Assembly (NCBI RefSeq): GCF_002754375.1
Contig: NZ_PEFF01000001.1
Location: 1,736,001 to 1,800,000, forward strand
Reading direction: 5' to 3'
From: Variovorax sp. 54
Lineage (GTDB): Bacteria; Pseudomonadota; Gammaproteobacteria; Burkholderiales; Burkholderiaceae_C
Length of the DNA stretch: 64,000 bases
The first letter of the stretch is position 1; every line of letters begins with the position of its first letter. Below, in pieces: positions 1 through 8,751 of the stretch. The translations under genes and the position numbers were made by a program. The notes below the pieces were generated by a model. It saw nothing but the letters and a program-made list of their open reading frames with translations, did no database searches and was not told where the DNA came from.

Positions 1-48
1 GGCCTCGCGGCCGGTGGCCGCGACGAATTTGCGTGCGGTGGTGCGCAC
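1..48 (-). CDS. flhF: FlhF, N-terminal fragment cut by the window edge
   Basis: Only the first 16 codons are present. From a GTG at 48 they read MRTTARKFVAATGREA, which matches the usual KFVAAT-REA opening of the SRP-type GTPase FlhF, a regulator of flagellar placement and number. It follows flhA on the same strand, the normal order. No strong ribosome site precedes the GTG. A TTG at 73-75 overlapping the flhA stop would add nine residues, so the start is uncertain. The GTPase domain lies outside the window. Confidence 0.7.
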   Translation of the reverse strand, partial: MRTTARKFVAATGREA

Positions 49-71
49 GTCGCGCGCGTCAGTCTGTGGAT

Positions 72-2183
72 TCAAACGGCTCGTCCTCCAATGGCGGCGG
101 TGATCTTGATGGTCCGGGCGTCAGGAATCTCGGCGTGCGAGAGCACCTTGAGCTGCGGCAGGCTGCGCCGCAGGAAGCGCGACAGCAGCACGCGCAGTGC
201 GTGCTGCACGACCAGCACCGGCGCCAGCCCCATCTGCTCCTGCCGCACGATGGCGGCCTGCGCCTGCTTGAGCAGGTTGTCGGCAATGCCCGGTTCGATG
301 CCGCTGCTGTTGTTCAGGGCCTGCTGCAACACGCTGTCGAGCGAGCCGTCGAGGCCGATCACCTGCATCTCTTCTTCGCCCGGGAACAGCTGCTGCGTGA
401 TGGCGCGGCCCAGCGCCAGGCGCGTGAGCGTGGTGAGCTCGGTCGGGTCTTTCACCGTGGGCGCGTGCTCGGCCATCACGTCGAGGATGGTGCGCATGTC
501 GCGGATCGGCACCTCTTCGTCGAGCAGGTTCTGCAGCACCTTGTGCAGCGTGCTCAGCGACAGCACCTTGGGCACCAGGTCTTCGGTGAGCTTGGGGGCG
601 GTCTTGGCGATCTGGTCGAGCAGCTGCTGCACTTCCTGGCGGCCCAGCAGCTCGGCCGCGTGGGTGTGGATCAGGTGGTTCAGGTGCGTGGCCATCACGG
701 TGCAGGCATCGACCACGGTGTAGCCGTACACCTGCGCCTGTTGTCGCAGGCTGCCGTCGATCCAGGTGGCCTCCAGGCCGAAGGCCGGGTCGCGCGTGGG
801 CGTGCCGGTCAGCGTGCCCGTCACCTGGCCGGGGTTGATCGCCATCCACTGGTTGGGGAAGGCTTCGCCGCGGCCGATCTCCACGTCCTTCAGGCTGATG
901 ACGTAGGCGTTGGGCTTGATCTCCAGGTTGTCGCGGATGTGGACCACCGGCACCAGGAAGCCCAGCTCCTGCGCGATCTTCTTGCGGATGCTCTTGATGC
1001 GGCCCAGCAGCTCGCCCTGCTGCGACTGGTCCACCAGCGGGATCAGCCGGTAGCCGACCTGCATGCCCAGCGGATCGACCATCGCCACGTCGTCCCACGT
1101 GGCTTCGGCCTGCTCGGCCGCGGCCGGCACGCCCGCCGCACCTTGCGCGGCGGCAGCGGCTGCGGCCTGCTCCGCCGCCTCCTGCGGCTTGCGCTGCACC
1201 AGCCGCCGCCCGAGCCACACCAGCCCACCCGCGATCAGCAGGAAGGCCAGGTTCGGCATGCCCGGGATCATGCCCAGCAGGCCGACGATGCCGGCCGTGA
1301 GGAACAGCACCTGCGGGTTGGAAAAGAGCTGGCCCGTCAGCTGGCTGCCCACGTCTTCGTCGGTGGTCACGCGCGACACGATCACGCCGGCCGCGGTCGA
1401 GATCACCAACGCCGGAATCTGCGCCACCAGGCCGTCGCCGATGGCCAGCAGCGTGTAGGTCTTGCCGGCCGTGGAAAAGTCGAGCCCGTGCTGCACCATG
1501 CCGACCACCAGGCCGCCGATGATGTTGATGACCATGATGAGAAGGCCCGCGATCGCGTCGCCGCGCACGAACTTGCTGGCACCGTCCATCGAGCCGTAGA
1601 AGTCGGCCTCTTGTGCCACTTCGGCGCGGCGCTTGCGGGCGATCTCTTCGCCGATCAGGCCGGCATTGAGGTCGGCATCGATCGCCATCTGCTTGCCCGG
1701 CATGGCGTCGAGCATGAAGCGCGCGCCCACCTCGGCGATGCGGCCCGCGCCCTTGGTGATCACCATGAAGTTGATGAGCACGAGGATGATGAACACCATC
1801 ACGCCCACCGCGAAGTTGCCGCCTACGAGGAAGTGGCCGAAGGCCTCGATCACCTTGCCGGCCGCGTCGGGCCCGGTGTGGCCGTGCATCAACACCACGC
1901 GCGTGGAGGCCACGTTGAGCGACAGGCGCAGCAGCGTCGAGAACAGCAGCACGGCAGGGAAGGCTGCGAAATCGAGCGCCTTCATGGTGTACATGCTCAC
2001 CAGCAGCACCATCACCGACAGCGCGATGTTGAAGGTGAACAGCAGGTCGAGCAGGAACGGCGGCAGCGGCAGCACCATCATGCTCAGGATGAGAATGATG
2101 AGGATCGGGCCCGCCAGCCCCTTCACGTGCGAGCCGGAGAACATCCGCGCCGGCAGGCGCATCAAATCGTTCAACGCGTTCAT
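72..2183 (-). CDS. flhA: FlhA, flagellar export gate protein
   Basis: FlhA is the inner-membrane ring of the flagellar type III export gate; its cytoplasmic ring docks chaperone-substrate complexes and couples export to proton flow. The 703 residues match the family length. The N-terminal third holds the hydrophobic segments, beginning with the run after GLAGPILIILILSMMV. The conserved cytoplasmic FHIPEP loop is visible as KGAGRIAEVGARFMLDAMPG, and the soluble C-domain fills the rest. The ATG overlaps the flhB stop by four bases (ATGA), so the two are translationally coupled; flhF follows. Confidence 0.97.
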   Translation of the reverse strand: MNALNDLMRLPARMFSGSHVKGLAGPILIILILSMMVLPLPPFLLDLLFTFNIALSVMVLLVSMYTMKALDFAAFPAVLLFSTLLRLSLNVASTRVVLMHGHTGPDAAGKVIEAFGHFLVGGNFAVGVMVFIILVLINFMVITKGAGRIAEVGARFMLDAMPGKQMAIDADLNAGLIGEEIARKRRAEVAQEADFYGSMDGASKFVRGDAIAGLLIMVINIIGGLVVGMVQHGLDFSTAGKTYTLLAIGDGLVAQIPALVISTAAGVIVSRVTTDEDVGSQLTGQLFSNPQVLFLTAGIVGLLGMIPGMPNLAFLLIAGGLVWLGRRLVQRKPQEAAEQAAAAAAAQGAAGVPAAAEQAEATWDDVAMVDPLGMQVGYRLIPLVDQSQQGELLGRIKSIRKKIAQELGFLVPVVHIRDNLEIKPNAYVISLKDVEIGRGEAFPNQWMAINPGQVTGTLTGTPTRDPAFGLEATWIDGSLRQQAQVYGYTVVDACTVMATHLNHLIHTHAAELLGRQEVQQLLDQIAKTAPKLTEDLVPKVLSLSTLHKVLQNLLDEEVPIRDMRTILDVMAEHAPTVKDPTELTTLTRLALGRAITQQLFPGEEEMQVIGLDGSLDSVLQQALNNSSGIEPGIADNLLKQAQAAIVRQEQMGLAPVLVVQHALRVLLSRFLRRSLPQLKVLSHAEIPDARTIKITAAIGGRAV

Positions 2184-3322
2184 GCAGTGGCCGGCGAATA
2201 CTGCAGATCGGCCGGCACCGGCAGGTCGGTCGGCGTGCGCGGCGCTTCACCGCCTTCGCTGTTCCATCGCTTGAGCTGGTACACCCACGCCAGCACCTCG
2301 GCCACGGCGGTGTACAGCCCTGCGGGAATCTCTTCGCCCAGCTTCGTGTGGCGGTAGAGCGCGCGCGTGAGCGGCGGCGCTTCGAGGATCGCGACCTTGT
2401 GTTCCTTCGCCAGTTCGCGGATGCGCGCGGCCACCAGCTCGGTGCCCTTGGCCACCACGCGCGGCGCGCGCATGTCGCTGTCCAGGTACTGCAGCGCCAC
2501 GGCGAAGTGCATCGGGTTGGTGAGCACGATGTCGGCCTTGGGCACCTCGGCCATCATGCGGCGGCGTGCCATCTGCTGTTGCTGCCGGCGGATCTGCGCC
2601 TTGATGTGCGGATCGCCTTCGCTTTCCTTGTGCTCCTGGCGCACGTCTTCGCGCGACATGCGCAGCTTGCGGTAGTAGTTCCAGAGCTGAAACGGCACGT
2701 CGACGAGCGCGACGAGGAAGAGCGTGGCGGCGATCAGCGCGCAGTGCTTGGCCACCAGCACGAGCGCATGCGGCAGCGCCTCGTGCGCGGGCTGCGACAT
2801 GAGCGCCATCACGGCCTCGATGTCGTCCACGATGACCCACCACGCCACGCCGCCGATCAGCGCCGACTTGGCGAGCGCCTTCACGAGTTCGGCCAGCGCC
2901 TGCGCCGAGACCATGCGGCCGATGCCGGCCAGGGGATCGAGCTTGCCGAAGTTGGGTGCGACGGCCTTGCCGGAGAACATCCAGCCGCCGAGCATCAGCG
3001 GTGCGGCCACGGCGGCGACGACCATCATGGCGAACAGCGGCCCGATGGCGAAGAGCGCCTGCAGCACCATGCGCCCGCTCTGCGAGAGCATGTGCGCGGG
3101 GTCGAAGGCGCTGGCGCGGTCGAACTGCAGGCCGTGGCGCAGCGCGCCGCTCATGCTCGCGCCGAGCGACTCCGCGGCGAACCACAGGCCGGCGCTCGCG
3201 GTGGCGAGCATGACGAAGGTGGTGAGCTCGCGCGAACGGGCCACGTTGCCTTCCTCGCGCGCCTTCTCCAGGCGCCGCTCGGAGGCGGGTTCCGTTTTCT
3301 CGAGATCGCTTTCCTCAGCCAT
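2180..3322 (-). CDS. flhB: FlhB, export gate and substrate-specificity switch
   Basis: FlhB (380 aa) is the export-gate subunit whose self-cleaved cytoplasmic domain, with FliK, switches export from rod/hook to filament substrates. It starts MAEESDLEKTEPASERRLEKA, the standard family opening. Four hydrophobic segments lie between about residues 33 and 210, followed by the charged linker and C-domain. The cleavage site aligns exactly at 269-272 but reads NPMH instead of the usual NPTH; the Asn and Pro needed for cleavage are kept. It sits between cheZ and flhA. The C-tail after about residue 350 is rich in Pro and Thr. Confidence 0.97.
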   Translation of the reverse strand: MAEESDLEKTEPASERRLEKAREEGNVARSRELTTFVMLATASAGLWFAAESLGASMSGALRHGLQFDRASAFDPAHMLSQSGRMVLQALFAIGPLFAMMVVAAVAAPLMLGGWMFSGKAVAPNFGKLDPLAGIGRMVSAQALAELVKALAKSALIGGVAWWVIVDDIEAVMALMSQPAHEALPHALVLVAKHCALIAATLFLVALVDVPFQLWNYYRKLRMSREDVRQEHKESEGDPHIKAQIRRQQQQMARRRMMAEVPKADIVLTNPMHFAVALQYLDSDMRAPRVVAKGTELVAARIRELAKEHKVAILEAPPLTRALYRHTKLGEEIPAGLYTAVAEVLAWVYQLKRWNSEGGEAPRTPTDLPVPADLQYSPATA

Positions 3323-3445
3323 TCATGCTCCGAACCAGCACTGGCGAAGTACGCCTTGCCCAGACCCAAATTATTGAATCCGGTGGTTCGGAACAATCCG
3401 CCGATCAGGGCCGGTATCGCCCTGCAATTCGGCCAATCGAGCGAC

Positions 3446-4078
3446 TCAGAACCCGAGGCTCTCCAGCAGGTCGTCGACCTGCGACTGGTCGGTCACGGCA
3501 TCGGGGTTGCCGGCCTTCACCTGCGGTCCGTTCTGCAGGCTCTGCGCCGCTTCGTGGCGCTTCTCGGGCGGCGAGTTGTCGATGAGCACCTGCAGCAGCT
3601 GCGTCTCGACGTCGTTGACAACTTCCATCATCTTCTTGATGACCTGGCCGGTGAGGTCCTGGAAGTCCTGCGCCATCAGGATCTCCATGAGCTGCGTGTT
3701 GATGGCGCTCGCGCGCTGCGGCACGTCGCTCAGGTAGCCGCGCGTGTCGAGCACGAGCTCGCGCGCGTGGTCGAGTTCGATCGGGTTCTCGAACCACTGG
3801 TCCCAGCGCTGCGTCAGGGCCTTGGCATCGGTCGCCAGTGCTTCCTGCAGCGGCTGCGCGACGTCGATGGCGTTGAGCGCGCGGTGCGCCGCGCGCTCGG
3901 TGGTGGCCGCCACGTAGTTGAGGCGGTCGCGCGCATCGGGAATGGCCTGCGCGGCCTTGGCCACCTGCTTGTCCAGGCCCAGCTCGCGCAGGCCTTCGCG
4001 CAGCTGGCGCGTGAGGTGGCCGATGCGGCCGAGCAGTTCTTCGGTGGTGTTCGCTGGGTCCGGGGCGTTGTCGTTCAT
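3446..4078 (-). CDS. cheZ: CheZ, CheY-phosphate phosphatase
   Basis: CheZ dephosphorylates CheY-P to end the tumble signal. The protein is 210 aa from the ATG at 4078; longer reading frames upstream run into the inverted repeat and are not credible. It is mostly helical. The central segment has AQDFQDLTGQVIKKMMEVV, the catalytic-helix signature with the Asp and Gln that act on CheY. The C-terminus QVDDLLESLGF is the CheY-binding peptide typical of the family. It lies 123 bases upstream of flhB and is separated from cheY by a 322-base gap filled by an inverted repeat. Confidence 0.96.
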   Translation of the reverse strand: MNDNAPDPANTTEELLGRIGHLTRQLREGLRELGLDKQVAKAAQAIPDARDRLNYVAATTERAAHRALNAIDVAQPLQEALATDAKALTQRWDQWFENPIELDHARELVLDTRGYLSDVPQRASAINTQLMEILMAQDFQDLTGQVIKKMMEVVNDVETQLLQVLIDNSPPEKRHEAAQSLQNGPQVKAGNPDAVTDQSQVDDLLESLGF

Positions 4079-4124
4079 GTCAGTTGTCGATAGGGTTGCG
4101 CGCTGCGGTTGTTCTTTCGGGGTG

Positions 4125-4365
4125 CGTGCACAGGACACCGGGTACTCCCCTCCGCGAATGTCCCCCGGGGCTGCGCCCCTCTTCCTTGATTTCGCTGCGG
4201 GGAGCACCCAGTGCCCTGCGCACCTGGGCACGCTCTGCGTTCGCAGCCGATCAACGACCGCTGCGAACAACGATCACGCTGATGGGGTGCCTTGCGCAGC
4301 GAAATCAAGGAGGAGGCCGAAGGCCGGGGGACATTCGCGGAGCAAGGTGCCCCGTCGGCGTGATC
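4125..4365. repeat. Large imperfect inverted repeat filling the cheY-cheZ gap
   Basis: The 322 bases between cheY and cheZ hold no gene. They contain nested inverted repeats: bases 4150-4168 match 4324-4342 perfectly (19 bp), 4183-4199 match 4295-4311 perfectly (17 bp), and at the core 4239-4247 match 4260-4268 (9 bp). Between the two outer blocks each arm carries its own small GC hairpin (about 4164-4181 and 4314-4328). This is the architecture of a paired REP/BIME-like intergenic element and could fold into one long stem in RNA. It sits inside an operon, so it may attenuate or stabilise the transcript between cheY and cheZ-flhB-flhA. Confidence 0.85.
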
Positions 4366-4400
4366 GCGCCCCGAAGGCAGACCACGCACACCCCAAGACA

Positions 4401-4799
4401 TCAAGCCGCCTCTTTGGCCAGCTTCTCGAAGATCTTCGTGATCTTCTCTTCCAGCGTCGCCGCGGTGAAAGGCTTCACCACGTAGCCGTTGGCGCCGGCC
4501 TGCGCAGCTGCGACGATGTTTTCCTTCTTGGCTTCGGCCGTGACCATCAGCACCGGCAGCTTCTTCAGCTCGGGGTCGGCGCGGATGGTCTGCAGCATGG
4601 TCAGGCCGTCCATGTTCGGCATGTTCCAGTCGGACACCACGAAGCCGAAGTTGCCGCCGCGCAGCTTCTCCAGGCCGGCCACGCCGTCCTCGGCCTCGTC
4701 GACGTTGAGGAACTCCAGCTCCTTCAGCAGGTTGCGCACGATGCGCCGCATGGTCGGGAAGTCATCCACAACCAGAATCTTGATGCTCTTATCGATCAC
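4401..4799 (-). CDS. cheY: CheY, chemotaxis response regulator
   Basis: CheY is a single-domain receiver whose phosphorylated form binds FliM/FliN to change motor direction. At 132 aa it numbers exactly like E. coli CheY: acid pocket D12 and D13, phospho-acceptor D57 ([12 protein letters not shown]), T87, Y106 and K109 (YVVKPF). The start is GTG at 4799. It follows cheB by 36 bases on the same strand and is the last gene before the inverted repeat. Confidence 0.97.
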   Translation of the reverse strand: MIDKSIKILVVDDFPTMRRIVRNLLKELEFLNVDEAEDGVAGLEKLRGGNFGFVVSDWNMPNMDGLTMLQTIRADPELKKLPVLMVTAEAKKENIVAAAQAGANGYVVKPFTAATLEEKITKIFEKLAKEAA

Positions 4800-4835
4800 G
4801 ATGTTTCCAACTCCACAGGTCGTTATTCAAAGTCG

Positions 4836-5933
4836 TCAAACCCGGTTCGCGCGTTCACCGAACGTGCGCAGGTGCGCCATGACACGGCGGCTGATTTCGT
4901 TCAGGGGCGACACCTCGTCCACCGCACCCAGCGCCACCGCCTCGCGCGGCATGCCGAAGACGACGCAGCTGGCCTCGTCCTGCGCCAGCGTGTGCGCGCC
5001 CGCGCGCCGCATGCGCAGCAGGCCCTCGGCACCGTCCTTGCCCATGCCGGTGAGGATGATTCCGATGGCGTTCTTGCCCGCGTGCTTCGCGGCCGAATCG
5101 AACAGCACGTCGATCGACGGCCGGTGGCGGTTCACGGGCGGCTCCTGGTCCAGGTGCGCCACGTAGTTGGCGCCGCTGCGTGCCAGCGACAGGTGAAAGC
5201 CGCCCGGCGCGATGTAGGCATGGCCCGGCAGCACGCGCTCGCCCTGCTCCGCCTCCTTCACGCGAATGCGGCACAGGCCGTCCAGCCGCTGCGCGAAGGA
5301 GCGCGTGAAGCCGGCCGGCATGTGCTGCGCGATGAGCACCGCGGGCGCGTCGGGCGGCAGCGGCTGTAGCACCTCGCGGATGGCCTCGGTGCCGCCGGTG
5401 GAGGCGCCGATGATGAGCAGCTTCTCGGTGCTCAGCAGCGGGCTGCGCAGCAGCGCCTCCGGCGCGGCCTCGTGCGCGGGGCGCGCCGCCGTGGCCGCGG
5501 GCCGTGCCGGCAGCAACCGCGCGCTCGCGGCCGTGCGGATCTTGCCGGCGATGAGTTCGGTGTAGTTGAGCAGGCCGTCGCGCACGCCCAGGCGCGGCTT
5601 GGTCACGAAGTCGATGGCGCCCAGCTCCAGCGCGCGCAGCGCGATCTCCGAGCCGCGCTCGGTGAGCGACGACACCATGACCACCGGCATCGGCCGCAGG
5701 CGCATGAGCTTCTCGAGAAACTCCAGGCCGTCCATGCGCGGCATTTCGACGTCGAGCGTGAGCACGTCGGGGTTGGTGACCTTGATGAGGTCGCGCGCCA
5801 CCAGCGGGTCGGCCGCGGTACCGACCACGGTCATGTCGGGCTGGCTGTTGATGATCTCGCTCATCACGCTGCGGATCAGCGCCGAATCGTCGACGCAGAG
5901 CACCTTGATCTTCTTCTTGCTTGTCAGGCTCAC
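4836..5933 (-). CDS. cheB: CheB, chemoreceptor methylesterase/deamidase response regulator
   Basis: CheB removes methyl groups from chemoreceptors when phosphorylated by CheA. The 365-aa product has a receiver (about 10-125; D15/D16, acceptor D61, K112), a linker, then the esterase domain with the catalytic triad visible as S178 (IGASTGG), H204 (AQHMPAGF) and D300 (TGMGKDG). The start is a GTG at 5933 that overlaps the cheD stop by four bases (GTGA), which decides it against longer frames running antisense through cheD. The cheR-cheD-cheB string is the adaptation module. Confidence 0.96.
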   Translation of the reverse strand: MSLTSKKKIKVLCVDDSALIRSVMSEIINSQPDMTVVGTAADPLVARDLIKVTNPDVLTLDVEMPRMDGLEFLEKLMRLRPMPVVMVSSLTERGSEIALRALELGAIDFVTKPRLGVRDGLLNYTELIAGKIRTAASARLLPARPAATAARPAHEAAPEALLRSPLLSTEKLLIIGASTGGTEAIREVLQPLPPDAPAVLIAQHMPAGFTRSFAQRLDGLCRIRVKEAEQGERVLPGHAYIAPGGFHLSLARSGANYVAHLDQEPPVNRHRPSIDVLFDSAAKHAGKNAIGIILTGMGKDGAEGLLRMRRAGAHTLAQDEASCVVFGMPREAVALGAVDEVSPLNEISRRVMAHLRTFGERANRV

Positions 5934-6523
5934 CGGCTTCCTTTGGTTCTGTCGATCTCGTGCGGCAGGCCGGGCACCGACAGCCGGCGCAGCAGCTCGC
6001 CTTCGTCGTGGCGCACGCGCAGCACCTCGGTCTGCGCGCGCAGGCGGCGCACCACGGCCTTGCCGCTCTCGGGCAGGAAACACACGCGGCGCGCATGCGG
6101 TCCGCGCAGGTCTTGTGCCGCCACCTCGATGCGTTCCGCCTCCAGGTAGCGCAGCACGAAGTCGGCGTTGCGGTCGCCGATGTTGAGCGTGGTCATGCCG
6201 GCCAGCACGGCGCCGCCGCCGAACACCTTGGCCTGCAGCCGCTCGCGCCGCGCGCCCGCGCGCACCAGTTCGCGCACCAGCACGTCCATGGCGTAGGCGC
6301 CGTAGCGCATCGAGCCGGCACCGGGCTCGCCGTCGTCGGGCAGCATGAAGTGGTTCATGCCGGCCACGCCCGCCTGCGCATCGTGCAGGCAGGCGGCCAC
6401 GCACGAGCCGAGCACGGTGCTGAGCACGGTGTGGTCGGTGGTCACGTAGTACTCGGAGGGCAGCAGCTTGACGGCCATGCGCCCGACATCGCGGTCGAAG
6501 TAGTGATGGCTCGCCAGGCTCAT
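5930..6523 (-). CDS. cheD: CheD, chemoreceptor glutamine deamidase
   Basis: CheD deamidates receptor glutamines and in some bacteria interacts with CheC; no cheC is seen here. The 197-aa protein shows the catalytic Cys in LGSCVAACL (C41) and His in GMNHFMLP (H58), then the SMRYGAYAM and KVFGGG motifs of the family. The ATG overlaps the cheR stop (ATGA) and its own stop overlaps the cheB GTG, so translation of R, D and B is coupled. Confidence 0.95.
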   Translation of the reverse strand: MSLASHHYFDRDVGRMAVKLLPSEYYVTTDHTVLSTVLGSCVAACLHDAQAGVAGMNHFMLPDDGEPGAGSMRYGAYAMDVLVRELVRAGARRERLQAKVFGGGAVLAGMTTLNIGDRNADFVLRYLEAERIEVAAQDLRGPHARRVCFLPESGKAVVRRLRAQTEVLRVRHDEGELLRRLSVPGLPHEIDRTKGSR

Positions 6524-7347
6524 GCAAGGCCCGGCGTGCGCGACAGCTCGTACACCGTCTGCCCCAGCGGCCGGAAGGCCGGGTTGACGAGCGAGGCGTT
6601 CTCGGAATGCCCGGCGAACAGCAGGCCACCCGGCTTGAGCAGCGGCGCAAAGCGGTCGAGCACCTTCTTCTGCGTCGGCTTGTCGAAATAGATCATCACG
6701 TTGCGACAGAAGATCGCGTCCACCGGCTCCTTCACCGCCCAGGAACCGTCCAGCAGGTTGACGCGCGAGAACTTCACCAGCGCGGCGACCTCGGGGCGCA
6801 CGCGCACCTTGCCGGCGTTGGTGCCGGTGCCCTTGTTGAAGAAGCGCCGCAGCCGTTCGGGCGACAGGCGCCGTACCTGCTCGGTGGTGAAGACGCCGGT
6901 GGCGGCCTTGGCCAGCACGGCCGTGTCGATGTCGCTGGCGATGACGCGGGCCGAGCCCGCACGGTCGCCCAGCGCTTCCATCAGCGTGATCGCGATCGAG
7001 TACGGCTCCTCACCCGTCGAGGCGGCGGCGCACCAGACGGTGATCGGGCCGGTCATCTTGCGCACGTGCGCGCCGAGCGTGGGAAAGTGATGCGCCTCGC
7101 GAAAGAACGAAGTCAGGTTGGTGGTGAGCGCGTTGATGAACAGCTGCCACTCGTCGCCGTCGTGGCGCGCCTCGAGCTCGTCCAGGTACGACGCGAACGC
7201 GGGCACCTGCAGCTCGCGCAGGCGCCGCGACAGCCGGCTGTACACCATCTGCCGCTTCTGCTCGCCCAGGGCGATGCCGGCGCGGCGATGGATGAGGGTC
7301 CGGATTCTGGAGAAGTCGTGGTCGGTAAAAAGGAACTCGGTCGTCAC
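6520..7347 (-). CDS. cheR: CheR, chemoreceptor methyltransferase
   Basis: CheR uses S-adenosylmethionine to methylate receptor glutamates. An N-terminal helical domain ([19 protein letters not shown]) precedes the Rossmann methyltransferase domain with [25 protein letters not shown] (SAM site), DIDTAVL and FCRNVMIYF. The start is ambiguous: GTG at 7347 gives the usual family length (275 aa); GTG at 7380 or TTG at 7398 would add 11 or 17 residues with no clear gain. It lies between the HDOD gene and cheD. Confidence 0.95.
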   Translation of the reverse strand: MTTEFLFTDHDFSRIRTLIHRRAGIALGEQKRQMVYSRLSRRLRELQVPAFASYLDELEARHDGDEWQLFINALTTNLTSFFREAHHFPTLGAHVRKMTGPITVWCAAASTGEEPYSIAITLMEALGDRAGSARVIASDIDTAVLAKAATGVFTTEQVRRLSPERLRRFFNKGTGTNAGKVRVRPEVAALVKFSRVNLLDGSWAVKEPVDAIFCRNVMIYFDKPTQKKVLDRFAPLLKPGGLLFAGHSENASLVNPAFRPLGQTVYELSRTPGLA

Positions 7348-7438
7348 AGCCAGCCTGGAAGCGTGACTTTCAATGGTCACAGCAACCGCCGTTTCCAATC
7401 GGCCGATCAGACGCGCAAAAGCCCTGCATTTCCGGGGG

Positions 7439-8725
7439 TCAGGCAGGCGGCGCGGTCACGGCGGGGCCGGCGTCGAGCGCCCACACCAGTGCCGACAGCT
7501 GCGCCGAATTGACCTGCGCTGCGCTCAGGAAGAGCGCCTCGGACAGTCGCGCCGCACGGCCGTCGTCGGTCTCGCAGCTTTCGGCCAGCGCCACGAAGGG
7601 GCCGTAGACGCCGCTGCGCGAAAGAATCGCCTGCTGCACGGCCTCGGTGAGCTGCACCTTGCGCAGCACGCCTTCCATCGGCACGCCCAGCAGCTGGTCG
7701 AGCAGCGAGAACATGCCCGCGACGAACAGGTTGTCGGCCTCGCTGGGCGGCAGCATGCCCTGCCCCATCAGCTCGACAAAGCGCCCGCGCAGGATGGCCT
7801 TCTTCATCATGAAGGGCGAGCTGACCTTGTTGCTGGTGGCCAGCAGCAGCGACAGCCAGCGGTACAGCGGAGAGTAGCCAAGCATGGCGACCGCATGGCG
7901 CAGCGAGTGGATCTCCACGGCCAAGCCGACCGACGGCGAGTTGATGTAGCGCAGCAGCCGGTAGGTGAGCGCGGCGTCGTGCTTGAGCGCGCCCTCGATG
8001 GCGCGCACGTCTTCGTTGCGCAAGATCATCTGCATCAGGTGCACGATGAGCTGCGACTCGGGTTGCAGCGCGTCGGCGCTGTCGCGCGCCGGCGGCAGGC
8101 GCACGGCGCCGTCGACGAACACCTGCACGCCGCGTGCGGCGCAGGCCTCGAACTCGGCCCAGTTCGCCACGCGCGCGGCGATGGGCACCGGGCCTGCGGG
8201 CGACACGTCCGCCAGGTGGGCCGGCGCCACCTCGCGGTGCGTGACGATGGCGCGCAGCTCGTCGTCGTCCGGCAGCGCGACGCCGCCGCACAGCATGAAG
8301 CCGAAGCCCTGCTCGCGCAGGAACAGCAGGATGGAGCGCATGTCGGCGTCCATCAGTTCGTCGGCCTTCATGCACAGCACGACGTTGCGCGGCGGCAGCG
8401 ACTGCAGCTCGCTCTGGAACAGCGCATCGACCGTGACATCGACGAACACCCGCTGTTCGCCCAGCAGCCAGCCGTGGCCGCCGGGGTTCAGGTGCAGGCC
8501 CAGCGTGTCCATGAGCGCCTTGACGCCGGCTGCCGCGCCGGCATCGGTGCCCTGCCCGGCCGCGCGCCAGGCCATGCGGTAGCCGACCACGCGGCGCTTG
8601 CCGTCGAGCAGCATGGCGTAGGCCACGTGGCCGTCGGCGCCGACTGCGGGTGGAATGGCGAGAGCTGCTTCAGCGGGCACGCCGTTGCCGTCGACGCCGG
8701 GGCGCCGGAAGAAATCGAACCTCAT
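7439..8725 (-). CDS. HDOD-domain protein with degenerate EAL-like N-terminus
   Basis: This 428-aa protein starts at the ATG at 8725 (MRFDFFRRPG). The C-terminal half is an HDOD domain, seen in the helical run with ALTYRLLRYINSPS, SLRHAVAMLGYSPLYRWL and FVAGMFSLLDQLLG. The N-terminal half resembles the YuxH-type EAL fold (LLFLREQGFGFMLCGG) but lacks the EAL and DDFG catalytic motifs, so c-di-GMP hydrolysis is unlikely. It sits between cheA and cheR with 26 bases to cheA, so it is co-transcribed with chemotaxis genes. A regulatory or scaffold role in motility is inferred from context only. Confidence 0.88.
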   Translation of the reverse strand: MRFDFFRRPGVDGNGVPAEAALAIPPAVGADGHVAYAMLLDGKRRVVGYRMAWRAAGQGTDAGAAAGVKALMDTLGLHLNPGGHGWLLGEQRVFVDVTVDALFQSELQSLPPRNVVLCMKADELMDADMRSILLFLREQGFGFMLCGGVALPDDDELRAIVTHREVAPAHLADVSPAGPVPIAARVANWAEFEACAARGVQVFVDGAVRLPPARDSADALQPESQLIVHLMQMILRNEDVRAIEGALKHDAALTYRLLRYINSPSVGLAVEIHSLRHAVAMLGYSPLYRWLSLLLATSNKVSSPFMMKKAILRGRFVELMGQGMLPPSEADNLFVAGMFSLLDQLLGVPMEGVLRKVQLTEAVQQAILSRSGVYGPFVALAESCETDDGRAARLSEALFLSAAQVNSAQLSALVWALDAGPAVTAPPA

Positions 8726-8751
8726 GCGGCCGTCCGTCGAATGAATCGGTG

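Noticed and set aside
33..4093. Long plus-strand reading frames (up to 774 codons) opposite flhA, flhB and cheZ
   Set aside because: They are rich in His, Arg, Gln and Val, match no family and are the usual open antisense frames of high-GC genes.
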